Positions 16,861 through 30,854 are shown, numbered from the stretch's first letter. The stretch is 41,154 nucleotides of DNA from Sphingomonas sp. (GCF_004799495.1 NZ_SSMY01000007.1:1-41154), one strand, 5' to 3'. Notes: generated by a model not told the origin, from the sequence alone. Numbers and translations are program-made.

Positions 16861-17768
16861 TGCTGCCCTTCGCGCGCGTGTCGATCATCGGGCTGGGCCT
16901 GATCGGCTCGTCGATCGCACGCGCGGTAAAGGATCACATGCCGAGCGTCCGCGTCACAGGGCACGACACCGACGCAGCGGTCCGCGAAACAGCGCGCGCG
17001 CTCGGATTCTGCGACGACATCGCGGACAGCCCGGGCGCGGCAGTGACCGACGCCGATCTCGTCATACTCTGCGTGCCCGTCGGCGCGATGGGCGCGGCGG
17101 CGGAATCGATCGCCGCCGATCTGCCAGCCGACGCGATCGTCAGCGATGTCGGATCGTCCAAGGGCAGCGTCCTCGCGGCGTTACGCGCCGCGCTGCCGAA
17201 CAACGCGATCGTTCCCGCGCACCCGGTCGCCGGCACCGAGCGCAGCGGGCCCGAGGCCGGCTTCGCCAGCCTCTTCCACGGCCGCTGGTGCATCCTCACC
17301 CCGCCTCAGGACGCCGACCCCGCGGCGGTCGAACGCCTCGCCGAATTCTGGCGCCGGTTGGGCGCCGAGGTCGAGACGATGGACGCCGACCATCACGACC
17401 GCGTGCTCGCGATCACCAGTCACTTACCGCATTTGATCGCCTACACGATCGTCGGCACCGCGAGCGACATGGAGGAAGTCACCCAGTCCGAGGTGATCAA
17501 ATATTCCGCGGGCGGCTTCCGCGATTTCACCCGCATCGCCGCCAGCGACCCGACGATGTGGCGCGACGTCTTCCTGTCGAACAAGGACGCGGTGCTCGAC
17601 ATGCTGCAGCGCTTTTCGGAGGATCTGACCGCGCTCCAGCGCGCGATCCGCTGGGGCAAGGGCGACGAACTGTTCGACCTGTTCACCCGCACCCGCGCCG
17701 TCCGCCGCTCGATCATCGAACAGGGCCAGGACGACGCGGCGCCCGATTTCGGGCGGACGCACGAATAG
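16860..17768 (+). CDS. tyrA: Prephenate/arogenate (cyclohexadienyl) dehydrogenase
   Basis: This 302-residue dehydrogenase catalyses the oxidative decarboxylation of tyrosine synthesis. The Rossmann loop is I-I-G-L-G-L-I-G-S-S near residue 10. H-P-V-A-G-T-E-R-S-G-P holds the active-site His, and I-T-S-H-L-P-H-L-I-A-Y is the second conserved His block in the helical domain. There is no ACT domain, fitting feedback-insensitive or differently controlled alphaproteobacterial forms. It begins inside the hisC stop codon, and this pairing suggests the transamination and oxidation steps of the pathway are made together. Prephenate or arogenate preference is not visible. Confidence 0.92.
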   Translation: MLPFARVSIIGLGLIGSSIARAVKDHMPSVRVTGHDTDAAVRETARALGFCDDIADSPGAAVTDADLVILCVPVGAMGAAAESIAADLPADAIVSDVGSSKGSVLAALRAALPNNAIVPAHPVAGTERSGPEAGFASLFHGRWCILTPPQDADPAAVERLAEFWRRLGAEVETMDADHHDRVLAITSHLPHLIAYTIVGTASDMEEVTQSEVIKYSAGGFRDFTRIAASDPTMWRDVFLSNKDAVLDMLQRFSEDLTALQRAIRWGKGDELFDLFTRTRAVRRSIIEQGQDDAAPDFGRTHE

Positions 17769-17774
17769 GCCGGT

Positions 17775-17978
17775 TCAGTCCTCGAGTTCGACGCGAACGC
17801 AAGACTGGAAAATGACATCCTCGGACCCGATGCGATGCCAGATTTCGACGACCCGGTAGTATTTGAAATAGCCCTCACGGTCGATCGATAGATATTCGCC
17901 GACGCGCGGCAATTGCGGAAACTCCCCGACGAACATCGGTTCCAATGCTTCCTTATCGTCGAAAATTTCGACCTTCAT
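17775..17978 (-). CDS. Hypothetical protein, 67 residues, end of fts-plsC operon
   Basis: This is a small, acidic, soluble protein beginning M-K-V-E-I-F-D-D-K-E. The middle reads P-R-V-G-E-Y-L-S-I-D-R-E-G-Y-F-K-Y-Y-R-V-V-E-I-W-H-R, a mainly beta pattern. The start overlaps the plsC stop in ATGA, so it is the last gene of the ftsE-ftsX-ydcF-plsC series. Four-base coupling and good codon use make it a real gene. I do not recognise a named family. Confidence 0.75.
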   Translation of the reverse strand: MKVEIFDDKEALEPMFVGEFPQLPRVGEYLSIDREGYFKYYRVVEIWHRIGSEDVIFQSCVRVELED

Positions 17979-18673
17979 GACTGGCAGCTTTCGATATCGA
18001 GTACGTTGATCGCGGCGTGCACCCGCGCCTCGATCTCGGCGCGCGGTAATCCTGGTGGGATCGGATCGCCGAAACGGAAGGTCGCCACGCCCGCGCGTTT
18101 CAACCCATTCTTCGGCCACAGCTGCCCGACATCGGTGGCGATCGGCACGACCGGCAGATCGAGCATCTTGTAGAGCCCGGCGAATCCCGACTTGAGCGGC
18201 GGATGGTCGCCCGGCTTCACCCGCGTGCCCTCCGGAAACAGGATCACCGAGCGGCCGCTGTCGCGCGCGATCTTGGCCTCGCGCATCAAGGCGCGCAGCG
18301 CGCTCGCCGAGGCGGAACGGTCGACCAGGATGATGCCATAGACCTGCGTCGCCCAGCCCCAGATCGGGATACGCGCGAACTCGCGGCGCATGATGACCAC
18401 CGGTGATCCCATTTCGACGATCAGGTCGAGCGTTTCGAACATCGACTGATGCTTGGCGGCGAAGAACACCTGGCCTTCGGGCCGCGGCCCCTCGTATCGC
18501 GCGCGCACCCCGAGCAGCCAGCGTGCGCACCAGCGGTGAAACCGCGCCCAGCCGGTCGCATAGCTGATCAGCGCGCGCCGCCCGAACAGCGCCGAGAACG
18601 GCACCAGCAGCACGATCGGCACCGACAACCCGTAAAACACCAGTGCGAACGCGACGTTGCGGATCAGCGTCAC
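17975..18673 (-). CDS. plsC: 1-acyl-sn-glycerol-3-phosphate acyltransferase (PlsC family)
   Basis: This 232-residue inner-membrane enzyme acylates lysophosphatidic acid in phospholipid synthesis. It starts with a hydrophobic segment (residues 5-28). Motif I is K-H-Q-S-M-F-E-T-L: the catalytic His is present, but the acidic residue five on is Glu where the classical pattern has Asp. Motif III is the clear F-P-E-G-T-R, and V-P-I-A-T-D follows as motif IV. The GTG at 18673 overlaps the preceding stop (GTGA); an in-frame GTG at 18691 is less likely. Position after ydcF in the fts operon suggests envelope synthesis. Confidence 0.88.
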   Translation of the reverse strand: MTLIRNVAFALVFYGLSVPIVLLVPFSALFGRRALISYATGWARFHRWCARWLLGVRARYEGPRPEGQVFFAAKHQSMFETLDLIVEMGSPVVIMRREFARIPIWGWATQVYGIILVDRSASASALRALMREAKIARDSGRSVILFPEGTRVKPGDHPPLKSGFAGLYKMLDLPVVPIATDVGQLWPKNGLKRAGVATFRFGDPIPPGLPRAEIEARVHAAINVLDIESCQS

Positions 18674-19209
18674 ACCCCGATCCCGATCCACAAGGCGATG
18701 CGGCGCAGCAGCAGCTTGTTATATTCGACGATCAGCAGCCCGAGCGGCGCTTCGCTCGGCACGCCGTCGGACACGATCGCGACGTCGCTGTCGAGCGCCG
18801 CCCTGAGTTCCATGCTCGCGCGCGCCATGTGCCAGTCCGACGTCACCAGCCGCACCGATTTATATCCGTGCGCCTTGACCCACTGCGCCGTCTCCATCGC
18901 GTTGGACCGCGTGTCGACGGCTTCGTGCCCCAGGTCGACGCAGCACGCGAACAGTCCGACCGGCACGCGGTTGGTCGCGGCCAGTTCGGCCGGCCGCACC
19001 CCCGGCGCGACGCCGGTGATCAGCAAGCGCTTGGCCTGATGCGCGGTGATCAGGTCGAGCCCGCGGTCGATCCGGCCCGGTCCGCCGGTCGGCACGACGA
19101 TCGCGTCGGTGGTCCGCCCCTCGAGCGGGCGCGGCAGGGTCACCATGAACGCGACGAAGCCGAGCACATAGGCGAGCGCGAGGACCGCAATCAGGCGGCG
19201 CAGGATCAA
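18670..19209 (-). CDS. YdcF-family (DUF218) membrane-anchored protein
   Basis: This protein of about 179 residues has one N-terminal membrane segment (L-I-A-V-L-A-L-A-Y-V-L-G-F-V-A-F) followed by a DUF218 domain. The marks are D-A-I-V-V-P-T-G-G at the first strand, L-L-I-T-G-V, D-T-R-S-N-A-M-E-T-A and V-T-S-D-W-H-M-A-R-A. The family includes ElyC/SanA-like proteins linked to envelope polysaccharide metabolism. The only sensible start is TTG at 19209, which overlaps the ftsX stop as TTGA, so initiation probably depends on coupling. The domain faces the periplasm by prediction. Confidence 0.85.
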   Translation of the reverse strand: MILRRLIAVLALAYVLGFVAFMVTLPRPLEGRTTDAIVVPTGGPGRIDRGLDLITAHQAKRLLITGVAPGVRPAELAATNRVPVGLFACCVDLGHEAVDTRSNAMETAQWVKAHGYKSVRLVTSDWHMARASMELRAALDSDVAIVSDGVPSEAPLGLLIVEYNKLLLRRIALWIGIGV

Positions 19210-20099
19210 TGCACCCTCCTCAGCCGCCGCAGCACCGCGACGCGCGCCGCTAGCGTCGCGACGAGCGCGAATACGATCGGCAAGCCTGCGAGCAGCAGCC
19301 AGTCGCGCTGGAGCAATACCGACCCGCCGACCAGCTCCGACCCCAGCCCCGTCATCTGATGCAGGATCGCCCAGATCGCGACCATCGCCGCCACCGCGCC
19401 GACCGCGCCGCCGATCACCGTGTCGAGCGCGATCCGCCGCTGAAACAGCCGCGCGACCTGGACGTCGGTCGACCCGAGCATGTGCAGGATCGCGATCGTG
19501 TCGCGGTGCGTCTCGAGCCCCGCGCGCGCCGCCAGCAGCACGACGGCGGTGGTCGCCGCGATCATCAGCAGCACCAGCGCCGCCGCGCCCGCGATCATCG
19601 TGCGCATGAAGCTCGCCACCGGCGACAGCCAGCGCGATTGCGAATCGACCCGCGCGCTGGGCGCGGCGGCGCGCACCCCGGCGGCGACGCGCGCAGCGGA
19701 TTCCTCGCCCGGCACGCTCATGTCGACGTCGATCAGCGTCGGGATCGGCACGTCGGCGTCGCTCGACGCTTCGCCCAGCCAGGGTTTCAGCAGCGCGTCG
19801 AGCCGCGCGCGATCGACCGGGGAAGCGCGCTTGACCGCGGGCATGCCGGCCAGCGCCGTCATCACCGCCGCCGTGTCGCGCGCGCGTTGCGACGGATCGG
19901 CGGTCACGACCTGCACCGTCAGCCGCCCTGCCAATTGCCGGTCGAGCGTCCCCGCCGCGTTGACCATGCCGAGCCCGAGTGCTGCGGCAAGCACCGTCAG
20001 GAACAGCATGATCGCCATGATCCACATCATCGCGCGCGTGGCCCCGCGCTCGTCGAGCAGGCGGCGGTCGGCTGCGCCGGCGATGACTCGCCCGCTCAT
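19206..20099 (-). CDS. ftsX: FtsX, cell division ABC permease
   Basis: This 297-residue inner-membrane protein is the partner of FtsE. It activates peptidoglycan hydrolysis at the septum in known systems. It has an N-terminal segment ([16 protein letters not shown]), a periplasmic loop of about 120 residues, then three membrane segments in the C-terminal FtsX domain (around [14 protein letters not shown]). The latter contains [12 protein letters not shown], the coupling helix typical of the family. The ATG overlaps the ftsE stop by four bases. Identity is supported mostly by partner and topology because FtsX sequence is weakly conserved. Confidence 0.9.
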   Translation of the reverse strand: MSGRVIAGAADRRLLDERGATRAMMWIMAIMLFLTVLAAALGLGMVNAAGTLDRQLAGRLTVQVVTADPSQRARDTAAVMTALAGMPAVKRASPVDRARLDALLKPWLGEASSDADVPIPTLIDVDMSVPGEESAARVAAGVRAAAPSARVDSQSRWLSPVASFMRTMIAGAAALVLLMIAATTAVVLLAARAGLETHRDTIAILHMLGSTDVQVARLFQRRIALDTVIGGAVGAVAAMVAIWAILHQMTGLGSELVGGSVLLQRDWLLLAGLPIVFALVATLAARVAVLRRLRRVH

Positions 20100-20806
20100 T
20101 GGACGGGCCGCGCCGGCGGATTGCGCAGCGCGCCGGTCGGGTCCATCAGCCGCCCGGCCTCGAGCCGCATCATGTGCGCATTCTGGATTCGGCTGAGCAG
20201 GTGGAAGTCGTGCGTCGCCACCACCACCGTCGTGCCGAGCCGGTTCAATGATTCGAACAGATGCAGCAGCCTTGCCGCCATGTCGGGGTCGACGTTGCCG
20301 GTCGGTTCGTCGGCGACGAGGATTTCGGGCCGGCCGATCACCGCGCGCGCGATCGCGACGCGTTGTTGCTCGCCGCCCGACAGCGTCGGCGGGGTGGCAT
20401 GGCCGCGCTCCGCCAGCCCGACCCAGTCGAGCATCTCGTGCACCGGCGCCTCGACATCGCTTTCGGGCACCCCCGACAGCCGCAAGGGGAGTGCGATATT
20501 GTCGAACGCCGACAAATGCGGAACCAGCCGGAAATCCTGGAACACCACGCCTATCCGCCGCCGGAACCCGGGCAGCCGCGCGTGCGGCAGCGCGCCGGCA
20601 TCCTCCCCGAACAACCGGATCGTGCCACTGGTCGGGCGCTGCGCGAGATAGAGCAGCTTGAGCAGCGAGGTCTTGCCCGCGCCGCTCGCCCCGGTGAGGA
20701 AATAGAAGCCGCCCGACGCCAGCGTGAAATGCACGTCCGACAGCGTTTCGCCGTCGCTATTGGGATAGCGCAGCCCCACATCCTCGAACTGCACGATATT
20801 CGCCAT
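20096..20806 (-). CDS. ftsE: FtsE, cell division ABC ATPase
   Basis: This 236-residue ABC ATPase has Walker A G-A-S-G-A-G-K-T, signature L-S-G-G-E-Q-Q-R, Walker B I-L-V-A-D-E-P-T and the switch His in V-A-T-H-D-F-H-L-L. The start [11 protein letters not shown] and the Q-loop V-F-Q-D-F-R-L-V fit FtsE. It binds FtsX at the cytoplasmic membrane face and drives septal hydrolase control. It is first in a five-gene minus-strand operon in which all junctions overlap by four bases. It is divergent from the zinc-ribbon protein gene. Confidence 0.94.
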   Translation of the reverse strand: MANIVQFEDVGLRYPNSDGETLSDVHFTLASGGFYFLTGASGAGKTSLLKLLYLAQRPTSGTIRLFGEDAGALPHARLPGFRRRIGVVFQDFRLVPHLSAFDNIALPLRLSGVPESDVEAPVHEMLDWVGLAERGHATPPTLSGGEQQRVAIARAVIGRPEILVADEPTGNVDPDMAARLLHLFESLNRLGTTVVVATHDFHLLSRIQNAHMMRLEAGRLMDPTGALRNPPARPVQ

Positions 20807-20960
20807 CCCGGCGTATGCTACCCGCTTACCAACTGCCCCGCCACCCGCCTTCGCACGATACCGGCGGCTTCATCAAGGCAGGAGGCTTGCCGCGTCACGG
20901 CGGCTTGCCTAGGAAATGGCTAGCGGGACCAAGGGGAAAGGTACCGCGCGGAAACGCCAC

Positions 20961-21668
20961 ATGATCCTCGAATGCCGCCAATGCCATACGCGCTACCTGG
21001 TCCCCGACAGCGCGGTCGGGCCCGAAGGCCGCACGGTGCGCTGCGCCAATTGCCGGCATAGCTGGTTCCAGCACCCCGCCGGCGCGGCGCCGCTCGAACT
21101 CACCAAGCCCGAGCCCGCCCCGATCGCCGCGCCACCTGCACCAGAGGCCCCGCCGGAGCCGGAACCCACCCCGGCCTATGCCGGCGCCGATCACGATTAC
21201 GACGCCTTCGCGCACGAGCCGCCCTTCCGCCCGCGCCGCAACCCGGCACGGCGCTGGACGATCGCCGCGATCACCGCGGGCGTGGTGATGCTGATCGCGA
21301 CGGGGGCGTTGGTGTTCGGCAATTTGCCCAGCTTCGCCTCGATGCTCGGCCTGTCGCTCGGCGGTGAGACTCCGCTCAAGTTCGTCAATCTGAAACGCCC
21401 AGACCGCCGCGACTTGCCCAACGGCAGCGAGTTGTTCGCAATCGGCGGACAGGTGAGGAACCCGACCAGCCAGCGCCAGTCGGTCCCCGACATCCGCGCC
21501 GAGTTGCGCGATGCGTCGGACCGCCTCGTCTACAGCTGGACGATCAAGCCCGACCAGCGTTCGATCGCGCCCGGCGGCGCCATGAACTTCGACAGCGCCA
21601 AGCTCGACGTGCCGAGCAGTTCGAAGACCGTGAAGTTGAGTTTCACGGCGGCCTCCCCCGCAAACTAG
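20961..21668 (+). CDS. MJ0042-type zinc-ribbon membrane protein with DUF3426-like C-terminus
   Basis: This protein of about 235 residues starts M-I-L-E-C-R-Q-C-H-T-R-Y-L-V-P-D. With V-R-C-A-N-C-R-H-S-W-F this makes a C-x2-C...C-x2-C zinc ribbon of the MJ0042 class. A Pro/Glu-rich linker follows, then one membrane segment (T-I-A-A-I-T-A-G-V-V-M-L-I-A) at about residues 100-120. The C-terminal beta domain carries G-Q-V-R-N-P-T and L-R-D-A-S-D-R-L-V-Y-S-W, as in DUF3426. The ATG at 20961 places the ribbon at the N-terminus as in homologues; an ATG at 20916 would add 15 basic residues. It faces ftsE and may be linked to envelope or division, which is inference. Confidence 0.82.
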   Translation: MILECRQCHTRYLVPDSAVGPEGRTVRCANCRHSWFQHPAGAAPLELTKPEPAPIAAPPAPEAPPEPEPTPAYAGADHDYDAFAHEPPFRPRRNPARRWTIAAITAGVVMLIATGALVFGNLPSFASMLGLSLGGETPLKFVNLKRPDRRDLPNGSELFAIGGQVRNPTSQRQSVPDIRAELRDASDRLVYSWTIKPDQRSIAPGGAMNFDSAKLDVPSSSKTVKLSFTAASPAN

Positions 21669-21758
21669 GGTCGCGGGCCATTGCGTTCGCGAAAACCCGC
21701 TGCTAGGGGCGCTCGCCTGCCAGCCACCGGCCTTGTCCGGCGGCATTCTTCACAGCGT

Positions 21759-21845
21759 GCGGCCGTGGCGGAACTGGTAGACGCGCAACGTTGAGGTCGT
21801 TGTGGGCGAAAGCCCGTGGAAGTTCGAGTCTTCTCGGCCGCACCA
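21759..21845 (+). tRNA. tRNA-Leu (GAG)
   Basis: The 87 bases fold as a class II tRNA. The acceptor stem is GCGGCCG with CGGCCGC, followed by discriminator A and an encoded CCA at 21843-21845. The anticodon stem CAACG/CGTTG holds the loop TTGAGGT, anticodon GAG at 21793-21795. A long variable arm (GTGGGCGAAAGCCCGT) and the TTCGAGTC T-loop complete it. It reads CUC/CUU leucine codons. Confidence 0.97.
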
Positions 21846-22396
21846 AGCAGTTCAAAATCGGAAGTAATTTTCGCCTGCGGGCGAGCTGTCGCTGAAAGCG
21901 GCGCAGTTCTGCGGGCTTTTCGCCACTGCTATCTGATGGGGTGCAGTCGGAGAAAGCATTCCTGGCATCGACGCCACCGGCCAATCGGCCCCGCGTCTCT
22001 GTTCCAAAAATTCTGACTGCAGTCTGATTTGGCTCAGGAGAACCCGAGCAAGAAGCGCTGTTCGCTCCAGGCAAGCGGCAGCTCGTATGCGAGCAGCGAG
22101 CGCGCCGTCACGGACGGCGGTTGGCGGCCTTCGAGTATCGCGGTTACCTGAATGAGTTTCGTCCGCTTTCGGGTGGCGCCAATCTACGGCTGAGCGTCCG
22201 AAATTGGGGCGCCTAGCCGACCTTCAAGTTTGCCTAGGTTGCGCGTCGCGCCAATATCGACCGTCAAAGCGCGCACTCACGGCCAAAAATACGGAACCTC
22301 GGAACTTTTCGCCAGTATCGCAGTTGCTTCGGCAAGAGCCGGGCGGTGCGTGTATCCGAAGGCGAACGCGCAAACGCGCCTAGAGGGGGATGAAAC
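21846..22396. other. 551-base gap after tRNA-Leu, no convincing gene
   Basis: Only short, poorly coding frames are present. Near 22160-22180 and 22191-22219 lie copies of a degenerate motif (core CCGAAATTGGGGCGC) seen again in the gaps at about 29306 and 37429. The poly-HAMP kinase promoter must lie towards the right end. I found no repeat of the tRNA 3' end, so there is no sign of an integrated element boundary. Confidence 0.5.
22191..22219 (+). repeat. Degenerate intergenic repeat, copy A
   Basis: It reads TGAGCGTCCG then AAATTGGGGCGC and TAGCCG. It matches copies B (29306-29330) and C (37429-37457) at most positions. All lie in gene-free DNA. Confidence 0.5.
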
Positions 22397-27175
<4,779 letters not shown>

Positions 27176-27177
27176 CG

Positions 27178-29160
27178 ATGCCCTATCCCGACGTGCGGCC
27201 CGACAGCGATGCCGCCAAGATTCTGGTGATCGACGACGACGACCGCAACTTGCTAGCGTTGTCGGAGGTTCTTGCGCCAATCGCGGAGGTGGCGACGGCG
27301 GCGTCCGGCCGCGACGCGCTGCGTTTGCTACTGCGCGACGAATTCGCGGTCATCCTGCTCGACGTGTTCATGCCCGGGCTTGACGGCTACGAGACCGCGG
27401 CGCTGATCCGACAGCGCGAGCAGACGGCGCGGATTCCGATCATCTTCCTGTCCGCGGTGAATAAGGAAACCGAGCATCTGATGCGCGGATATGAGATGGG
27501 CGCGGTCGATTACGTGTTCAAACCCGTCGATCCCATCGTATTGAAATCCAAGGCCCAGGTGTTCGTCGATCTCTACCGTATGCGCCGCCAGGTCGAGCTG
27601 CAGGCGCTCGCCGAGCGCGAGTTGCGCGAGGCGCATTATCGTGAGCAGCTTTCCCGCCGCGATGCCGAGCGCCAGCTCGAACATGCCGAGCGTCGTCAGG
27701 CGACAATTCTGCGCTCGCTGCCGATGGCGATTTACGAGTTGGAGAATTCGGGCAAGCGGCAGATCGTGGGCGGCGACCTGGCGCAATTTGTCGGCGAGCA
27801 ACCGGAGGTAGACGTACCGCTCGACTGGGAAGCCCGGGTGCACGAGGCGGACCGCGCGACGTTGACGATATCGCCCGACGACCCCGACTTCGTCACGACT
27901 GAATATCGATGGATCGGCGCTGATGGTGTCACGCGTCATATCCTCGACCAGCGGGTGGCGATCAGCGTGCATGGCGAAGCGCGCTGGGCGGGCACCTTAC
28001 TCGACATTTCCGAACGCAAGAATCTCGAGGCGCGGCTGGTACATCGCGGCAAGCTCGACGCGCTCGGCCAGCTGACCGGCGGCGTCGCGCACGATTTCAA
28101 CAATCTGCTTGCCGCCGTGCTCGGCGGAATCGACTTGTTGCAAAAACGGGTCGAATTTGGCGCGCGGGAAAGCCGGATCATCGAACAGATGCGCCACGCT
28201 TCGGTACGCGGCGCTGAACTGGTTCGGCGCATGATGTCGTTTGCCCGGCAGCAGGAATTGATGCCAACGAGCATCGAGCCTTCGAGCCTCTGCGAGGCAG
28301 TAGCGGGACTGGTCGCCCATACGCTGGGCGGCAAGACGTTGGTGGATTGGCGGTGCGCCAATGAGGGCCTCCACCCGTTTGTCGATCGCAGTCAGCTCGA
28401 ACTCGCATTGATGAACTTGGTGATCAACGCCCGCGACGCGATGCCCGACGGCGGTACCATCCATGTGGCAATCGAAGTGGACGATCACAGTGGCGGCAAG
28501 CCGACGCTCGCGATCAGCGTACGCGACGAAGGCGTTGGTATGCCCGAGGCGGTGATGCAACGCGTGACGGAGCCATTTTTCACCACCAAGGAATCGGGAA
28601 AGGGCACCGGGCTCGGTCTCGCGATGGTAGCTGGGTTCGTCGAGCAATCCGGCGGCGAGCTACGCTTGGACAGCAAGGAGGGTTTCGGCACGACGGTCAC
28701 CATGATCCTTCCGGCCACGCGTGAGGGGGTAACGGACATCCCAGATGCAAATGGCCAAGGGCTCGATTGGCTGGCCGGCAAGCGAATGATGCTGGTCGAC
28801 GACGACGAGCAAGTGCGCATCGTCCTCGCCGAACGCTTTCGCGACGCGGGCGCGGTCGTCGAGGAGTTTGCGGGGGGTGAGGGAGCAATTGACGCGCTCA
28901 AGGCGCGTCCCGACGCCTTTGACTTTCTGCTGACAGACTTCGCGATGCCGGGGATCGACGGTCTGGAAACGTTGAGGAAGGCGACGGTATTGGCGCCGAC
29001 AACTCGTGTGGCGCTGATGACCGGCTATGCCGATGATTTTGAACTTGGGCCAAAGGATCATTTTGCCATCGTTACCAAGCCGCTGAATATCGGGCGGCTC
29101 CTTGCGGCGTTCGGTGTCACGAAGAGCCGGCAATTGAAGGCCAGTGAAAGCCCTGGCTGA
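27178..29160 (+). CDS. Hybrid histidine kinase/response regulator (REC-PAS-HisKA-HATPase-REC)
   Basis: This soluble hybrid of about 660 residues begins with a receiver (I-L-V-I-D-D-D-D, Asp62 in L-L-D-V-F-M-P-G-L-D-G, K-P-V-D). A coiled coil with a PAS-like stretch follows at about 170-285 (W-A-G-T-L-L-D-I-S-E-R-K). The kinase core has His305 in G-G-V-A-H-D-F-N-N-L-L, N-L-V-I-N-A-R-D-A-M and G-T-G-L-G-L-A. A terminal receiver carries Asp587 (L-L-T-D-F-A-M-P-G). It lies directly after the poly-HAMP kinase: a TTG at 27172 would overlap that stop as TTGA, and the ATG at 27178 is the alternative used here. The N-terminal receiver is a natural target for the upstream kinase, giving a two-protein phosphorelay with no DNA-binding output. 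Confidence 0.92.
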   Translation: MPYPDVRPDSDAAKILVIDDDDRNLLALSEVLAPIAEVATAASGRDALRLLLRDEFAVILLDVFMPGLDGYETAALIRQREQTARIPIIFLSAVNKETEHLMRGYEMGAVDYVFKPVDPIVLKSKAQVFVDLYRMRRQVELQALAERELREAHYREQLSRRDAERQLEHAERRQATILRSLPMAIYELENSGKRQIVGGDLAQFVGEQPEVDVPLDWEARVHEADRATLTISPDDPDFVTTEYRWIGADGVTRHILDQRVAISVHGEARWAGTLLDISERKNLEARLVHRGKLDALGQLTGGVAHDFNNLLAAVLGGIDLLQKRVEFGARESRIIEQMRHASVRGAELVRRMMSFARQQELMPTSIEPSSLCEAVAGLVAHTLGGKTLVDWRCANEGLHPFVDRSQLELALMNLVINARDAMPDGGTIHVAIEVDDHSGGKPTLAISVRDEGVGMPEAVMQRVTEPFFTTKESGKGTGLGLAMVAGFVEQSGGELRLDSKEGFGTTVTMILPATREGVTDIPDANGQGLDWLAGKRMMLVDDDEQVRIVLAERFRDAGAVVEEFAGGEGAIDALKARPDAFDFLLTDFAMPGIDGLETLRKATVLAPTTRVALMTGYADDFELGPKDHFAIVTKPLNIGRLLAAFGVTKSRQLKASESPG

Positions 29161-29305
29161 CGCTGCACCAACGATTGGCGGCGGTATTCTCATCTCGGTC
29201 GCTGCTAGCGTTTTGCGTACGGAAGCGCAGATGGGGCGGCTATCGAGCGATTGAGAAATGGGGCGCTTGCCGGACGGCCACTTTCAGGAGTTCGGCGGGG
29301 TTGGC

Positions 29306-29330
29306 TGAACGACCGAAATTGAGGCGCAAA
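29306..29330 (+). repeat. Degenerate intergenic repeat, copy B
   Basis: It reads TGAACGACCGAAATTGAGGC then GCAAA, in the gap between the second hybrid kinase and the convergent ABC permease. A further partial copy (TTGAGAAATGGGGCGC) starts at 29251. The rest of this 205-base gap shows nothing else. Confidence 0.5.
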
Positions 29331-29365
29331 ACAGACAAAGTACCGATCCGCGTTTGCTCGACCGC

Positions 29366-30853
29366 CTAGCCGGAACGCCGCATCATCTTCATGATTTCCG
29401 CCAGCCCGCGGCGTCCTTCGCCCAGCAAGCTCGCGCGGAACACGCGGCCCAGCAGCACGATCTCGACCAACACAAACGCGGCGAGCAACAGGCCCGACCC
29501 GATCACTTCCCAGGTCGGGATGCCGCTGCCGAGCCGCGCCAGCACGGTGAACGGGGTGTAGAGCGGGATCCAGGTCAGCACCGCGACCGCGCCGCCGCCC
29601 GATCCGCGCAATATCGCCTGAACGAGCAGGGTGAACGGCATCATGATCAGCAGGATGACGGGCATCAGATACCCTTGCGCGTCGCGCATCGAATCGCTCA
29701 CCGCGCCGATCGCGAGGAAGATCATCGCCACCATCATATAGCCGGCCACGAAGAAATAGAGGATCGTGAGCACGCTGCCGATCGACGACACCGGCTCCAA
29801 CGCCGGGCGGATCATGTCGGCGATCGCGCCGTGCGTGGCGTACGCGGCGAACGCCCCGCACGCGGCCCAGGTCAGCACCATCGACAGTCCGACCGCCACC
29901 GTGCCGACCAGCTTGCCGTACATCAGCTCGTTCGGCGACACGCAGGCGAGCACGGTTTCGAGCAATTTGTTGCTCCGCTCCTCGACCGAGCCCTGCAGCA
30001 TCCAGCTGCCCGACAGCACCAGCGACATCAGCAGGATATAGGCGCAGGCGAGCGGCAGGATCGACCGAATCAGCATCCGTTCGCGCCCGCCGCCCGCCTT
30101 GGGCGTCGTGACCTGGATCGCGGGGACGATCAGATTGGCGCTTGCGGCGGTCGCGGGCGGTGTGCCCGCATTGGCCAGGAAGCGCACGCGCAGATCGGGG
30201 GTCAGCACATCGTCCAGCAGCGCCATCATCGATGCGCGCGGCGCGCCGTTCGCCCATATTCGGATCGCCGGCGACGCGCCGAAATCGTGCGGGATCAACA
30301 CGACATAATCGACCGGCTTGCGATTCGATTTGCCGCCGGGGCGCAGATAAGAATCGAGCGCCGCATCGAGCCCGGCGGGCGCGGTCGCGACCAGCGCGGG
30401 CGGTGTGGCGACGATACGATAGTCGGGGTCGGGCGCTTCGAACCGGTCGGCATCGTCCTTCGACACGCGCGCGATCTTCGCAAGCGCCGCCTTCGATCCA
30501 CCCGCCGCAACGAAGCTGGCGACCTCGGCATCGGTGTACCAATGGTCCTGCTGCGCCCAGGACGCCGCCGGGTCGGCGCGTTGCAGGTCGTGGCGGCGGA
30601 CATAGCGCGCCAGCGCGTCGAGCGTGACGCGCTGGTTGTCCAGGTCAACGCGCTGGGCAATCCGGTTTGCGGTCGTGCCGCCGGCCTGGTCGATCACCAT
30701 GACGCTGTCGGTATCGGACTTGTCGAGATAGCTGGACGCGACCGGGCCGAGCGCGATGGCGAGCGGCAGGATGATGAGCGTCAGCCAGAAGCTGCGCGTC
30801 ATCGCGATCTGGCGGAATTCGCGAATGGCGACGAGGCGGACGTGCTGGAACAT
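29366..30853 (-). CDS. ABC-2 type transporter permease (NatB-like)
   Basis: This inner-membrane protein of about 495 residues has one N-terminal membrane segment (S-F-W-L-T-L-I-I-L-P-L-A-I-A-L-G-P-V), a large soluble domain to about residue 265, then five or six segments in the ABC-2 module. V-E-E-R-S-N-K-L-L-E-T-V-L-A and P-N-E-L-M-Y-G-K-L are the signature coupling region of NatB-type exporters. It starts one base after the stop of the ATPase gene. In characterised relatives such pairs export sodium or lipid-like and drug compounds; the substrate here is open. Confidence 0.9.
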   Translation of the reverse strand: MFQHVRLVAIREFRQIAMTRSFWLTLIILPLAIALGPVASSYLDKSDTDSVMVIDQAGGTTANRIAQRVDLDNQRVTLDALARYVRRHDLQRADPAASWAQQDHWYTDAEVASFVAAGGSKAALAKIARVSKDDADRFEAPDPDYRIVATPPALVATAPAGLDAALDSYLRPGGKSNRKPVDYVVLIPHDFGASPAIRIWANGAPRASMMALLDDVLTPDLRVRFLANAGTPPATAASANLIVPAIQVTTPKAGGGRERMLIRSILPLACAYILLMSLVLSGSWMLQGSVEERSNKLLETVLACVSPNELMYGKLVGTVAVGLSMVLTWAACGAFAAYATHGAIADMIRPALEPVSSIGSVLTILYFFVAGYMMVAMIFLAIGAVSDSMRDAQGYLMPVILLIMMPFTLLVQAILRGSGGGAVAVLTWIPLYTPFTVLARLGSGIPTWEVIGSGLLLAAFVLVEIVLLGRVFRASLLGEGRRGLAEIMKMMRRSG

Positions 30854-30854
30854 G

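Noticed and set aside
21759..22396. Integrated element attached at tRNA-Leu
   Set aside because: No duplicate of the tRNA 3' end was seen downstream and no integrase gene is present in the window.
29175..29369. Plus-strand 64-codon frame in the gap after the second hybrid kinase
   Set aside because: No ribosome site, unusual composition and overlap with the degenerate repeats.
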